NCBI GenBank assembly: GCA_029721435.1 | Contig: CM056580.1 | Span: forward strand, 78,889,367-78,953,366 | Reading direction: 5' to 3' | Length of the DNA stretch: 64,000 nt | Origin: Gymnothorax reevesii | Lineage: Eukaryota > Chordata > Actinopteri > Anguilliformes > Muraenidae | Shown here: piece by piece, positions 36,901 to 48,399 of the stretch | Layout of the letters: every line of letters begins with the position of its first letter | Numbering within the stretch: the stretch's first letter is position 1 | Translations under genes and position numbers: made by a program | Notes under the pieces: generated by a model | Databases searched by the model: none | Told to the model about the DNA's origin: nothing | What the model saw: only the letters and a program-made list of their open reading frames with translations

Positions 36901-39900
36901 TTGTACCAAACACGGGGTAAGGCTGCTCTAGCCGGGCCCTGTCTGCATTAATAAGCATACTTATTTAAGTACACACTCCGTCCTTTGAACACAGGCACTC
37001 GAAGTCTCACTTTTGATCCCATTCATTCCCCCTCATACTTTCACAGACTCACAATCAGTCATTTGTCTGTACTAAGTACAGCTCAGATTGACAAACAGAA
37101 ATGTATCATGACTGTAAGGCCTCAAATTCTCTTGCGTCTCCATCTTAGGAAGAAAAGTGGGAAACTGAAAACTGGATACAAGCGGGATTACATGAACCTG
37201 GGCTGCGACGTGGATTTTGACTTTGCGGGGCCGACCGTTCACGCGGCTGCCGTGCTGGGGTATGAGGGCTGGTTGGCGGGTTATCAGATGGCCTTCGACA
37301 CCGCCAAGTCCAAACTGACGCAGAACAACTTTGCCTTGGCCCGCATAGCCGGGGACTTCCAGCTGCATACCAGCGTGTAAGTTTGTGTACCGTAATGAGT
37401 CAGCACATCCAGAGATGGATGTGCGAAACACATCAACAGGAGCAAATAGAATGGGTTACTACAGTGATCAGCACCAGAGCAAATGGAATGGGATACCAGT
37501 GTTTCAGTGCCAAAGTGTGCTTAGCCTGTAAACAGGCTCTCAGCTGATCTTTTAGCAGTGTTTATTCTTGAATTTTGAGTTCCTGTGGAACGTGGTCAAA
37601 AGTTTGGGGATTGGGGCGAGCGAGGAAAACGAGAGCCTGCAATGGTCTTTGTAAGATTTGAGTATCTACGTTCAGATCTGAACATAAAATACTGATTGGT
37701 CACTCTGGAGCACGTGACTGAGACGTGTAAACAAACAAGACAAGAAACAGCCCCGTGTCTTCAGTTTAAACATGACATTATCTGAGAATGCAGATCACAC
37801 GGATCCTCTCAAAACAAGTATTCGCCACTAACGTGTCTTTGTCCCCCGCCACAAAATGTGAAATCGTGTCAAAATGAGCAATCTCTCGGTGTGACCTTGA
37901 GAGTGACGTGAAGGTCACCAAAATCGACTGGCGCCGGGGTATCACCCTAATACATGTTGACATCAAATTTGAAGAAAATCCGTCAATTCGTTCTTGAGAT
38001 ATCTCGCTGACAAGGATTCGGGACGTACGGACGGACGAACGGTCGTGAATACTATGTCCCGCCGCTTTGCACGTTCCGCGAGGCGGGGTACAAAAAGCTA
38101 CAGAAATGATATCTTCAAGGTGCTGAAGAGTCATAAAATTGAAGCCGAGCAAGAGCTTGCGATTAAGAGTGTAATGAATGGCAGAGATGTTCTGGCCGTG
38201 CTGCCTACTGTCTTTGGAAAAAGCCTCGTACTAAAGCGGAAACGGGTGCAGAGCTCAAACAACACAAAGATCATTGCAGGCAAGCTCAGCAAGCTCAGCA
38301 AAAATTGACTGTCATGACTACTAGTGCCGGTTTGCAGGCTAAAGTGGGCTGTAACAAAACCGCTTTCTGATCTGGGTCAATGTGTTTGTTATGCCAAAAA
38401 TTAGGATTCGCTCTGCATTAGGGAGGATGAGATTTTTTTTTTTTATTCAATAAGAATAAATGGAAATATAAGATGAATCATCACTGTTACCAGGGTTGTG
38501 CCCGTCCAGAAATTCCAATTGCATTAATGTGTTTTTTTTTTTCTTTTCTTTTTTTTCTTTCTGGCCAGTAAGAAGCGAAGCCCTTTTTTGTTGAATTATT
38601 TCCAGTAACCTGCCGTGCAGCCAGTCTTAATGAATGAAATTTTCCCTGGCTGCAGTGCTCTTCATTTCTCCTCGGGTTTTCCTTTTCGTTCCTTTGGTCC
38701 ATAAGTAATAGTTAAAGTAGAGTTTAAGCTGCTTTCACACCGGACGCGAAACAAGTTTGTTGCACGACGGATTACATTCAAAGTCAATGCCAACACGTGA
38801 ATACATGCGTTTGCGAAAAATTCGTTTCGCGTCTGGTGTGAAAGCGGCTTTATTCTGTTAAACAACCTCAGTTGATTTTTTTTTTTTTTTTGGTGCTTTT
38901 TACAGCGAAAAAGATCACTGCTATACCCTGGTGTGTGGGTTATGGAGCTGGTCCTGGGCTTCTTGTGTGATACCCCTTTTCCACCGAGCTGATGCTGGTG
39001 CTGGTTCGGAGCCAAAGCCTGATTTAGCACCGGTTCTTTCCTTTTCCACAGCCTAAGCACCAGCTCCTGGCTCTTAAAACCGGTGCTAGATTAAGCACCA
39101 ACTCCTTGCTGGTCCAGAGCAAGCACCGATTACGTGGGGCGGAGTTAACCAACACGTCCAGCGCGGTCGCGGAAGTATTTTGAGCATTCTGCTTGCAGTA
39201 AACGTATAAACATCTCTTAAATCTGCATGATGCGTTTATATTCGTAACCACAGCGAACACGGCACATTTAGCTAAATGGGAAAGTCAGCTTTTTTTTTTT
39301 TTTTAAAGGAAAAACATATATTCGTGGTTATGATTCATATCTATTACCGCCTATTTTATTTTGTCCCTGGACATCTGTGAAACGTCTGTCAAAATTTATT
39401 TTTCCTGACATATAAAACGTTATCCATCTTGTAGCTACGTAATTTATTCCCGTACACCAGAGAGCCTGAAGGCTTACAGAGTACGTATGCCTTATCAGTA
39501 GAGACCAACACTCTGGCATCTGGGGACGTAAAATGGCCATGTGATCATAAAAATGTGAGTAATTAAACAACAATTATCAACTGCTTTATCTTGGCGGTGG
39601 ATAAGTCTAGAGTGCTACTATTGCTTGTTTGTTCTTTAGTACAGGTACGACTTTTCCTGAACAGTATAACGGCCATAGGCCTATGTTAATCTTAAAAACA
39701 ACTGAATACCACACGTTTTTGATGAGCATATATTTCATTCATTTCTGTCAGCGTTTTTTGAACGATTGTCCACAGTTGCAGATTTAGCAGTTTGATCATT
39801 TCCTCTGCATTCTTTCTTCTAATCCAGTGAAGGTAACCTGGCTAGCTAATTCTTCAGGTGCTGTTTATTTTTAATGGAAGGCCTAGCAAAGCTAATTCAC

Positions 39901-42900
39901 CACTATTTATTCCTTTTTTAAAAAGTTGCTTTCTGTGTCAAACCATTAAACGCGAGGAAAACATTTGCCGTAAAAACACTTAAATAGAAATATATTGCTA
40001 ATGAATTCGATAGACCACTGTGCAGTCTACTTTAAATGAACGTACTGCTTTAAGAAACTAGTGTTTGTCAAACGCAACAATTTTAGTCCTTTACTTTGTG
40101 CTACAGGACAATGAAACTACCAGGTGTGTGTTTCTGTAGCTATGGTTTGCCATAAAAGAATTCAGTATGGCAGTAGTGGAAAAAGTGCGAGCTCGTCATC
40201 AGTCTGAAGCGTGTCACAAGGCTGCTCTTCACTCCCGGATGTGACAGCCACCGCATCGGAGGTTCAACAATTCATTGCCGTCCGTGTGTGCAACCAAAAT
40301 GGGCGTACTGTATGTTCTTTTATAGCAAAATATGACCTCCCACTGTGGTGTTATAAGTCACATCTATAATATATTTGAGGTCTGTCTGAGTGTGTATGTA
40401 CACATTTTTCTCCTACATTTCTCAACCGATTATCACCAAATTTGGTGTGAATATCCACTTGGACACCAGGAAGGACTTGACGTCGCCTGATTTTTGAAAA
40501 ACGGTTATGCACCCCAAAAAAATGGCAATTTCACTCTGGGTAGCGGGTAGCAGCTAGTAAAACATATTTATTGAAAAGTTGTATACATGGTTGATTATTT
40601 GAAAGAGTAAAAACTGAGATGAGCTTTGCAAATTATTATTATTATTATTATACAACCTCACTTCCAAAAAGGATGGGATGCTGTTTTAAATGCAACTAAA
40701 AACAGAATGCAATGATTTGCAAACCACTTACAATTGACTGAATTTAACAGTAAAATTAACGCATTGTCTCCTCGTTATTTTAACTCTAGAGTCCTGCACG
40801 CATTTACTGTGGTTTACAGTTAATATACAGGTAACCTCTGTTATAAACTGATTGTAAAATTACAGTTAAACTAACTGGTAAAAAAAAAAGGTGCCAGTTA
40901 AAATAACTGCCAAAAAAGGTGCCAGTTTATAACATTGTAGACCCTATATTTGAACGAAAATGGTTCAGACACAAAGACAACATGTCAAATGTTGAAACAA
41001 AGAAATTTTATTGTTTTTGAAAAATATCTGCTCATTTTGAATTTGATGTCAGCAACATGTTCAAAGAAGTTGGGACAGGGGGAACAATGGACTGGATAAG
41101 TTGAGATGCTAAAAAATACACCTGATGGAACATCTCTCAGATAATTATTAGCTTTAAGAGCAACAGGAAAATGATTGGGTCTGAGACAGCCTTCAGAAGT
41201 AATGATGGCAAGGGTTTCTCCACTCTGTGGAGAAAACTGCATGGGCAATTAGTTTGTTGATATAAGAATAACATTTCTTGAATAAAAATTGCAAAAAATT
41301 TGGTACTGATTTTATACTCTGCTACATAACGTCATGAGATGATTCAGAGAATTCAGAGAAATCTCTATGCAAGGCTCAAGGCCAGAAACCAATATTGAAA
41401 AACTGTGATCTGCCGGCATCAAATTCAAAATGAGCATATATTTACAAAAAACAATAAAATTTCATCTGATATGTAGCCTTTGCACTATTTTCAATTAAAT
41501 ATAGGGATTAAATGTTTTTCTTTCGTAGGTGTCAAGTAATGTAACATGTACAAATTGCAGATGGGGAATATGACTTTGTTGCGGCTTGAAAAAAATTCAG
41601 TCAAAAGATTTTCTTTGCTTTAATCCCTGTATTTCATTTTACTTTCTGCGCCACTTATGTCTTTAATAAGCATTGCGAATATGAGTTAGCAGGCCAGATA
41701 GGGCATTCGTGAATTACTGTTATTGCCATTAGTGAGCTTGAATGTCATTTCAAAACGAACTACATTAGATCGTTCAAAGTGACGAAGCTGGAGTGAAATA
41801 ATAATTATAATTAATAATTATTTATTACCTGTCAGCTTCCTTGGGAAAAGTAAAGATGGACAGTGTGTTCCTATTATTACACCCCATTTCAACACAAGGT
41901 TTCGGTATTTTTAATATGCACGGACAACAACTCAAGATACGGTATGCATCTTATATTGCTGCTTTTTAAATATCTGATCTTAATCCAGCACAAGATCATG
42001 GCAATCTAATCGGCTATATTCCTTTTTCCATCTAAAAGCAATAAAACCTCAATGACAATCATAGTATTACTGAAGATAGAAACACAAGCATTATTTCAGT
42101 TTTACATTTTTATTCGTGGTTTCCTGCAGTCCATAATTCCAGATGTTACGTGAGCGCTGCTGAGAGACGCAGATCTCGAACAACGTTTATTTTCTCCTGA
42201 TCTGCTGGTCTTAAATTACAGTGACGTAATCGCTTGGCTCTGATTTGGCTTCTCGGCGATGGAAAACTAAACAGGTTCTTAGGAGGAGCGTGGGTTGAAC
42301 CAACTAAGCACTGGCACTAGCACCAGGTTCTTTTTGGTGGAAAAGGGGTATTAGTTGGCCTAAGTGGTGGTGACTGTTGTACTCGCAATGGGTGAGGACT
42401 CACTGGGCATGCTTGGTTGGCGTTGGCGACTGAAGGAATGCTCGGTCGGTTGCAGAAACGATGGGACGGAGTTCGGAGGGTCCATCTACCAGAAGGTGAA
42501 TGATCAGCTGGAGACAGCAGTGAGCCTGGGCTGGACTGCCGGCAGCAACAATACGCGATTTGGCATTGCTGGGAAGTACCAGCTGGACAAGGACGCGTCT
42601 CTGTCTGTAAGTCATGTGACGACATGACCAGTGACATGATGTGGACCTCAGAGTGGCATTTTATTGTAGAATATGACTGCGCACAATTTATAAATTTGTT
42701 CAAGAAAAGTGAAGAAACCATGTCAAACGTGATCAAAGTTTAATTGTATGTGGTCATTTGATGTTTACACACTGCCCGGTATCTTCTACTCAGAGCTATA
42801 TTACTGCTGAAGTGTCTAACCCTGAGAGGGCACTGTACACAGACTGTTCCTCTCAGTCTTTCGTGCCATATACCTGCCCTCATCTGCACTCACACTTTTT

Positions 42901-44133
42901 GCATTCTTGGTCTAAGTTCAGTCTGTTTCTAAATTGCTTCTTCAATTGGCTGCTAATGTTTCCTGATTGCTCTAACTTCTTTGTTCTTCTTTGCCCAACC
43001 GCCCCCACTTTCCCCTCCCCATAGGCCAAAGTGAACAACGCTGGCCTGGTGGGAGTTGGATACACGCAGAGTCTGAGGCAAGGTGAGTCTCTTCCCCCCC
43101 TAAGACAGGTGTTGCCTGCACTATGGTAAAATATTTTCTAATCTTTGCTCTCGACCACTTTAACACTAAGGGCCTGATTTACTAAGACCTTTAGCTCATG
43201 CAAAATCTTTTTGCCCATGCAAAACCAAAAACCTTGCCACTGATTGGTGCAAGGCAAATATCCTGGGCAATCATGGGCAATGTTATTGGTTTTGCACGGG
43301 CAAAAAGATTTTGCATTGCTAAAGCTCTTAGTAAATCAAGCCCTTAAAGCGCTGAAATAAATTTTTTAAAATACGAATTTAATTGTCTTGTGCTGTTGAA
43401 AAGCTATCATGTGGGGACTTGTTTAAAAGTGCTCCCCACATGATGGCTTTTCAACAGCTTTGATTTTGATATCTTTGAGCAACAATAGCTGCGTTTAGCC
43501 CTCAAAGGGTTAACCTGCAGATAAGACTGGGCGCCTGAGTTAGAGACTGCCTTCACGTGCCATAGGAATTATGGTAAATACGAATGACCGACATGAAAAT
43601 TGCTCATGAATCCCCGCTAACGTCGTAATTTCCGCTGGGAGATAATTTTGATAAAGGAGTTGCCGAGATTAAATAACCTTTCACAATTTTCAACATGTCG
43701 GAGAGCGAGCAAGGATTAATTGCCAATGGTAAATGAAGGTGTTCGCCATTTTTAATTTCGCTCCAACAACAAAAGCACTTGAACATAACGCACTCGTAAT
43801 TTCGAATTCACAAATGGAAAGTATCATCCTCCCGATAGCACGTGAAGGCAGCAAAAGACACTGGTGGAAGCATTAGGGAATTTCTTTTGGAGAATGCACT
43901 GAAGGTGCAGCTCAAAACTGCACCTGCATGTTTCTAACACCAGAGGGCAGTGTGCTCATCTGTTATTTGGCCCAAATGCCACACGTGCGGATATGGATTC
44001 AGGTGACGAGCTTGGGCTCACTCTCTCTGCCCCCTCCGCAGGAGTGAAGGTCACTCTCTCCGCGCTGATTGACGGCAAGAACTTCAATGCTGGGGGACAC
44101 AAAGTGGGGCTCGGGTTCGAGCTGGAGGCATAG
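33972..44133 (+). CDS. VDAC3: Voltage-dependent anion-selective channel protein 3, complete
   Basis: Beta-barrel porin of the outer mitochondrial membrane, passing metabolites and nucleotides. Coding exons 33972-34038, 35163-35212, 36248-36400, 36864-36916, 37149-37376, 42456-42606, 43025-43082, 44042-44133, plus noncoding exon 1 ending at 29367. All GT-AG with matching phases; 852 bp, exactly 283 aa, the family length. The N-terminal helix is [18 protein letters not shown]. The GLK motif is in [11 protein letters not shown], and the C-terminus is [15 protein letters not shown] as in VDAC3. Residue 73 is Gln ([11 protein letters not shown]), as in VDAC3; VDAC1 and VDAC2 have Glu. The N-terminus itself is more VDAC1-like, and only one cysteine (127) is present. 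[14 protein letters not shown] departs from the usual FALGYKAADFQLHT. Intron 6 is 5.1 kb and rich in transposons. Confidence 0.95.
37838..38090. repeat. Dispersed repeat related to the 11.4-kb unit, in VDAC3 intron 6
   Basis: It is bounded by GTCCCCCGCCACAAA and TGTCCCGCCG...GGCGGGGTAC. It contains the GAAAATCCGTC and GTACGGACGGACGAAC blocks typical of this repeat type in aquatic genomes. Confidence 0.55.
38097..38240 (+). pseudogene. RecQ-like DNA helicase fragment
   Basis: Translation from about 38097 gives [20 protein letters not shown], then [17 protein letters not shown]. This is the N-terminal Q/Walker A region of RecQ-type helicases (FxxxQExAI...GxDxLxxxPTGxGKSL). The Walker A glycine after PT is replaced by Val. 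Similarity stops soon after GKSL; no downstream helicase motif follows, so this is a fragment probably carried by a repeat. Confidence 0.6.
38727..38849. mobile_element. PIF/Harbinger-like MITE, 123 bp
   Basis: Near-perfect inverted repeats AGCTGCTTTCACACCGGACG and the complementary right arm (TGGTGTGAAAGCGGCT), flanked by TTA on both sides (38724-38726 and 38850-38852). A TWA 3-bp duplication is typical of PIF/Harbinger elements. Confidence 0.75.
38971..42350. mobile_element. 3.4-kb non-autonomous DNA transposon in VDAC3 intron 6
   Basis: The ends TACCCCTTTTCCACC and GGTGGAAAAGGGGTA are perfect 15-bp inverted repeats. Subterminal zones share GCTGGTGCTGGTTC / GCACTAGCACCAGGTTC motifs. I find no transposase frame inside. 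Another common teleost repeat is nested at about 40640-41520 (TACAACCTCACTTCC... AAGTTGGGACAGGGGG), and a CACCAAATTTGGTGTGAATA repeat occurs near 40430. The superfamily was not resolved because the target duplication is unclear. Confidence 0.7.
43170..43343. mobile_element. Harbinger-like MITE in VDAC3 intron 8
   Basis: GGGCCTGATTTACTAAGA and the complementary CTTAGTAAATCAAGCCC form the ends, with GCAAAATCTTTTTGCCC pairing internally. Flanks TAA and TTA fit a TWA duplication with one change. Confidence 0.65.
43344..43513. repeat. Hairpin repeat, copy 1 (VDAC3 intron 8)
   Basis: A repeat shared with 49619-49772. Common blocks: CTGAAATAA, AATTTAATTGTCTTGTGCTG, CAACAGCTTTGATTTTGATA, TGAGCAACAATAGCTG, and an AGGGTTAA end. 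The centre forms a long hairpin at 43392-43459. The left end abuts the preceding MITE. Confidence 0.75.
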
Positions 44134-44741
44134 AGAACTGGGAGTGCCAGGAGCAGAGACCCCTGCTGTGAAGAGCTGGGGAATGAGTCACTGATCCAAG
44201 GATCTCCTCTGAGATGGGAAAACACACACACACACACCTGCACCTGCGCACACACACACACACATGCGCACACACACACTCGTGGCACAGTTTTGGCCTT
44301 AACCCTGAAGACCTCTGAATCCTTCTGATAACCTGAACTGCAACAAACCCACCAAGACTTTACTCTTTACAGGTTTCTATGCCAACTGCCGGTCACCATT
44401 GTGATGTCACTCCTACAACACGACCTCTGACATTTCTCATTGGAGAAACGATACACAGGTTTGATTTAATTTTTTTTCCCGCCTCGTAGCTGGGATTTAT
44501 GGACTACAGAATTTTCACAATATGTGTAAGAGGACATTGCCTCCCTACTTGTGTGGTTTATTGCCTATTTACGTGTCCGTTAGATTGGTGATTTTACCTA
44601 CCTGCCTGCCTGTGATTGGCATCCATTTTGAATCGTACAGAAGACGTTGAGGTTCTTTTTTTTGTCCTAATTTTGCTTTTGATTGAAAATGCATAACAAT
44701 GAAAGCTGGGAGTGGAGCGTATAAGTGGTGACTTGTTTTTA

Positions 44742-44747
44742 AATAAA
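44742..44747 (+). terminator. VDAC3: VDAC3 polyadenylation signal
   Basis: AATAAA about 610 bp after the VDAC3 stop, with TG-rich sequence upstream. (CA)n stretches at 44223-44278 lie within this 3' UTR. Confidence 0.75.
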
Positions 44748-44769
44748 TGACACTCTATGGAACATCAGA

Positions 44770-45196
44770 AACCTCTACTCTATTTATTTTTATACACTAA
44801 ACAGACAAAGAAAGTGGGAACCCTTGGCCACAGATGCTTGCACGTTTGGCAGTGGTTTGATTTGAATAAGGAAGACGACAGTGCACTCAAGCCTCATAAT
44901 TTATCAATATTTCAACTTCCCCTGATGTACGCTTAGGCGAGTTTAAATCTTGTTCATAAAATAGAACTGCGCATACTATAACTTTCTTTTGTACGCAACC
45001 TTTGATCACGAGCACCTCATTTTAATTGTGTATCTCCCATCTTTATTCCCACTTTAATTACTGTTTGACGATCACTTAACTCCTCTTCACTTCCTTGTCC
45101 TCCAGCCAAAGACGTCCATCTTGGAGCGTGTAAACATCTCTAATACTGTAAACTTTGTAGCTGTAATTTGTGCTGCTCCCCCTCCACCAGGTTATT
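44770..45196. other. Convergent spacer between VDAC3 and IKBKB
   Basis: The two genes end tail to tail here. No exon or recognisable repeat was found. A minus-strand AATAAA at 45197-45202 is the likely IKBKB signal, giving a 3' UTR of about 1 kb (45190-46172). Confidence 0.5.
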
Positions 45197-46172
45197 TTTA
45201 TTGTTTGAGAGGGCTGAATTACCTCCAGGTTTAATGTGTTCTTGTCTTTTTTTTTTTCTTTTTCCCCTCCAGCTCATGTTACTGTGAGTCAGGAAGGTGG
45301 GTTATGATAGAACTTAAAACCTTAACACACAGGAATTCTTATGATAAAAATAAAAACCACGTTTCGACATGAAGGACTCCATTCGGATGTGGGAATGCTC
45401 GTTCTGTCAGTTTAACTGTGACACCGTTACTTCCTCCCCGACCCTGATACAACATGCATGCGTCTCTCACCTCAGAACTAGGAACAGTGACACCCATATG
45501 CAAATATTAAAAAACGGCAATCTCTCTTTGTATTAAAAATAAATATCAATTATTTTATCCTGTTTACAAATGACATCTTATTGAAGAAGTAAACATATTT
45601 CAGGGTTCTGAAATGAACAGGATAAACTGTACAGAGCAGCCACTCTGAAGACGTGTGTCCCCATCTGATAAGGAATCACGCCTGAGGCTGCTTTCGTATT
45701 GAAAGGAAATGCAGGTAGCCATGTATCACACGATGCAACAGGGATCTAAACAAGACAGGCTCTATCAGTAAAAGAACAGTGAATGCTGATGTATTTTGGT
45801 GGTATTTTTGTGGTTAGACTGAAAACCTGACTGGAAAAGAGATGCCAGACTATATTCAAAACCGTTTGTCAACATAAATGCCTGGTGACTGAGGAGACAG
45901 CAAATACAGATTCAGCAATATTTACATGTAACCAGATGGAAATGATTGACATTAAAAGTCAGAAATAAGACTAAGAATTTAAAAGACTACTGCAGCTGCG
46001 ATTGGCTGGCATAAAATTAAAAATTGTGGTAAAAATGGCCTGGATTGTTCCTCTGTGCCAAGTTGCAGTGCACCATTTTGTCCACGTGGCGGCAGCAGAG
46101 TAACGGCATTGAGTCTGAAGAAATCTCTGCAGAGAAATACTGGCTGTTGCTTCAAAAGGGAAAGCACCTCTG

Positions 46173-48351
46173 TCAGGAGAGGTCCAGTTCTTCAAACCAC
46201 TCCAGATCTCTGAATAGCTGAGGCAGAGAAACAGAACCAAAGTTAGAGTTGAGGATTATAAAAGGGCTCTCAGCAGTGCCACATATTTCACGATTGAAGG
46301 TGCCCCTTGTCCTGTGTCTCAGGTTTAGGGGAGTTGGTACTGGAGGTTCTAACAAGTAAAAGAGATTCTGCCACTTTGTTGCCATGGTGGACAGGCAGGC
46401 GAGCGAATGAGAAAGTGAGCGAGGTGGTGGCTGTGTGATCCGTTATAAATCCAATCCCCTGGTTACAGGGATTTTGGCTTGTTTCTCTGATGGCGTATGC
46501 CTGGGCTCTCAAACTTGTTCTGTCGGACACTGCTCTTAAAGGTCACCTTTTTTTTTTTCTTTTTTCTTTTTTTTTATTTGGCATCTCCAATCCCACCCGA
46601 ATCTGGAATGCCCAATTGGTGAATTATGTACAAAGCTTGCTCGTATGTGACCCCTTGCTGCCAACTCAGGATAGTAAAGACAGTTCATGGCTCTCCTCCG
46701 AAGCACGTGCCCGTCAGCCACTGCTTCTTATACACTCATTGGTTGAATCTTCGCAAGTTCAGAACGAGGGCGGAGGATACCCGGACATGAACAGACTTTG
46801 AATCTTCCTGACGAGCGCCCGTCTGGCCAACAGGAAGGCGCTTGAGCAACAAACAAAGCTGTTTATTTATTTACCCTTACCCGGCAGTCCCTTCCCAATT
46901 TGAATCCCTGTTGCGCGATGGCCAATTGTGCGCTACGCTGAAAAAGCTGCCGACCAGTGCCTGCTGGTACGACTGCGGCTCGAACCCGCAACGTAATAGT
47001 CACTTCTGCACTGCAACGCAGTGCCTTAACCGAGTGAGCTATCCGACAGCTCCAAGGAGCAAGATGTGTGGATTTGATAGCCAATCAGTAGCTTGCATGA
47101 CCAGCAGTCACTGTGGTCCTCCAGGGCTGTAGTTACAATGAGGTATCCGGTCAGTGTGTTCATGTAATCGTTGCAAAGCCCCATCATACCTGCATTTCTC
47201 TATCGGCCTCCTGAATGGCTTCCTGGACCAGACTCTTCAGACGGCTCTCAAAAATCTGGCTTTCCTCAATCACCTGCAGAGAGTCCTCACTGCGGGACAG
47301 GCAAGCACAAACCGTTACACCCGTCATAGCCACTCCGCAGCTGCGCTCATGTGGAGGCTGGTTCTTTTGTGATGTTTCCTTCCACAATAAACACACTTCT
47401 AATTTCTGATTTATTTAGTCTATGCAGCTTCCTTTACCAAAGCAAAACAATCACTATGAACTGACATTCATGGTTCAAATAATGACAAACCTTAGTGAGA
47501 ATACCCAAACAGGGAAAAAAAAACAAAAACAACAACAAAAAAAATCTGCCTACCTGCTTCTTTGCTTTTCTATAAGAACCCTGTAACCCAGAAAGATGAG
47601 ACCTTGTAAGCCCTCCGCAGTGAGCAGTGTGAAAGGTGGGCACGTAAAGGCAAAGTGTGATCAATTAGTCACAGATAAAAAGGAATTACAAAACAGGTAA
47701 TTGCACACCTATAACAAATTATTTCAAAGTAGAAATATCTTCAGATAAAATCAACAATACAGCTATGCGAAGATTTTCCAGACTACATTTTCTTGAAAGC
47801 AAATTTAGAGTACAACTTCGGCCAAAAATGCAGGCACTTGACTGAGGACTCGAAATAAGGCCTTAATACACTCACTGGGGGGGGAGGAGCTCCAGGCTGG
47901 AGGAGTGGGGGGGTCTGGAGGAAAGCAGTACCGAGGGGGGAGTGCGGCCACCATCAGGGCTGCCGCTTACGGGGCTGCGCACCTTACTCTGCAGGGGAGG
48001 AGGGGGTAGGTCAGACAGATGGTTGCTCATTAGACTGAGACCAGGTTTCTGCCCACTTCTGGACTCTGTGTACACTTTCTGGGATTACTAGGATGATCAG
48101 TTGATTATTACTGGGATTATAGTGGACTCCAAAGTTTTACCTGGGCCTCAGAGCTTTGCATCGCCAGCAACTTTAACTAATGTACTGTACAGTAAATTGT
48201 GGTGTTGAGGTTAATTTATGTAATGGAGGAAGGGCAGTGGTCCTGGCACTGATCCTTGAGGGATGCCAAATACTACAATACCCTGTACAAAAATGTATGC
48301 ATGTTTGTTAGTGTGTGTATGTGCTTGTATGTGTATGTAAGCATGCTTATG

Positions 48352-48399
<48 letters not shown>

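Noticed and set aside
36985..37148. Extended open frame upstream of VDAC3 exon 37149-37376
   Set aside because: The exon has a clear acceptor (CATCTTAG) at 37148 that restores the VDAC frame; the upstream part is intron read-through.
42317..42736. 139-codon minus-strand open frame
   Set aside because: Antisense shadow of the VDAC3 exon at 42456-42606.
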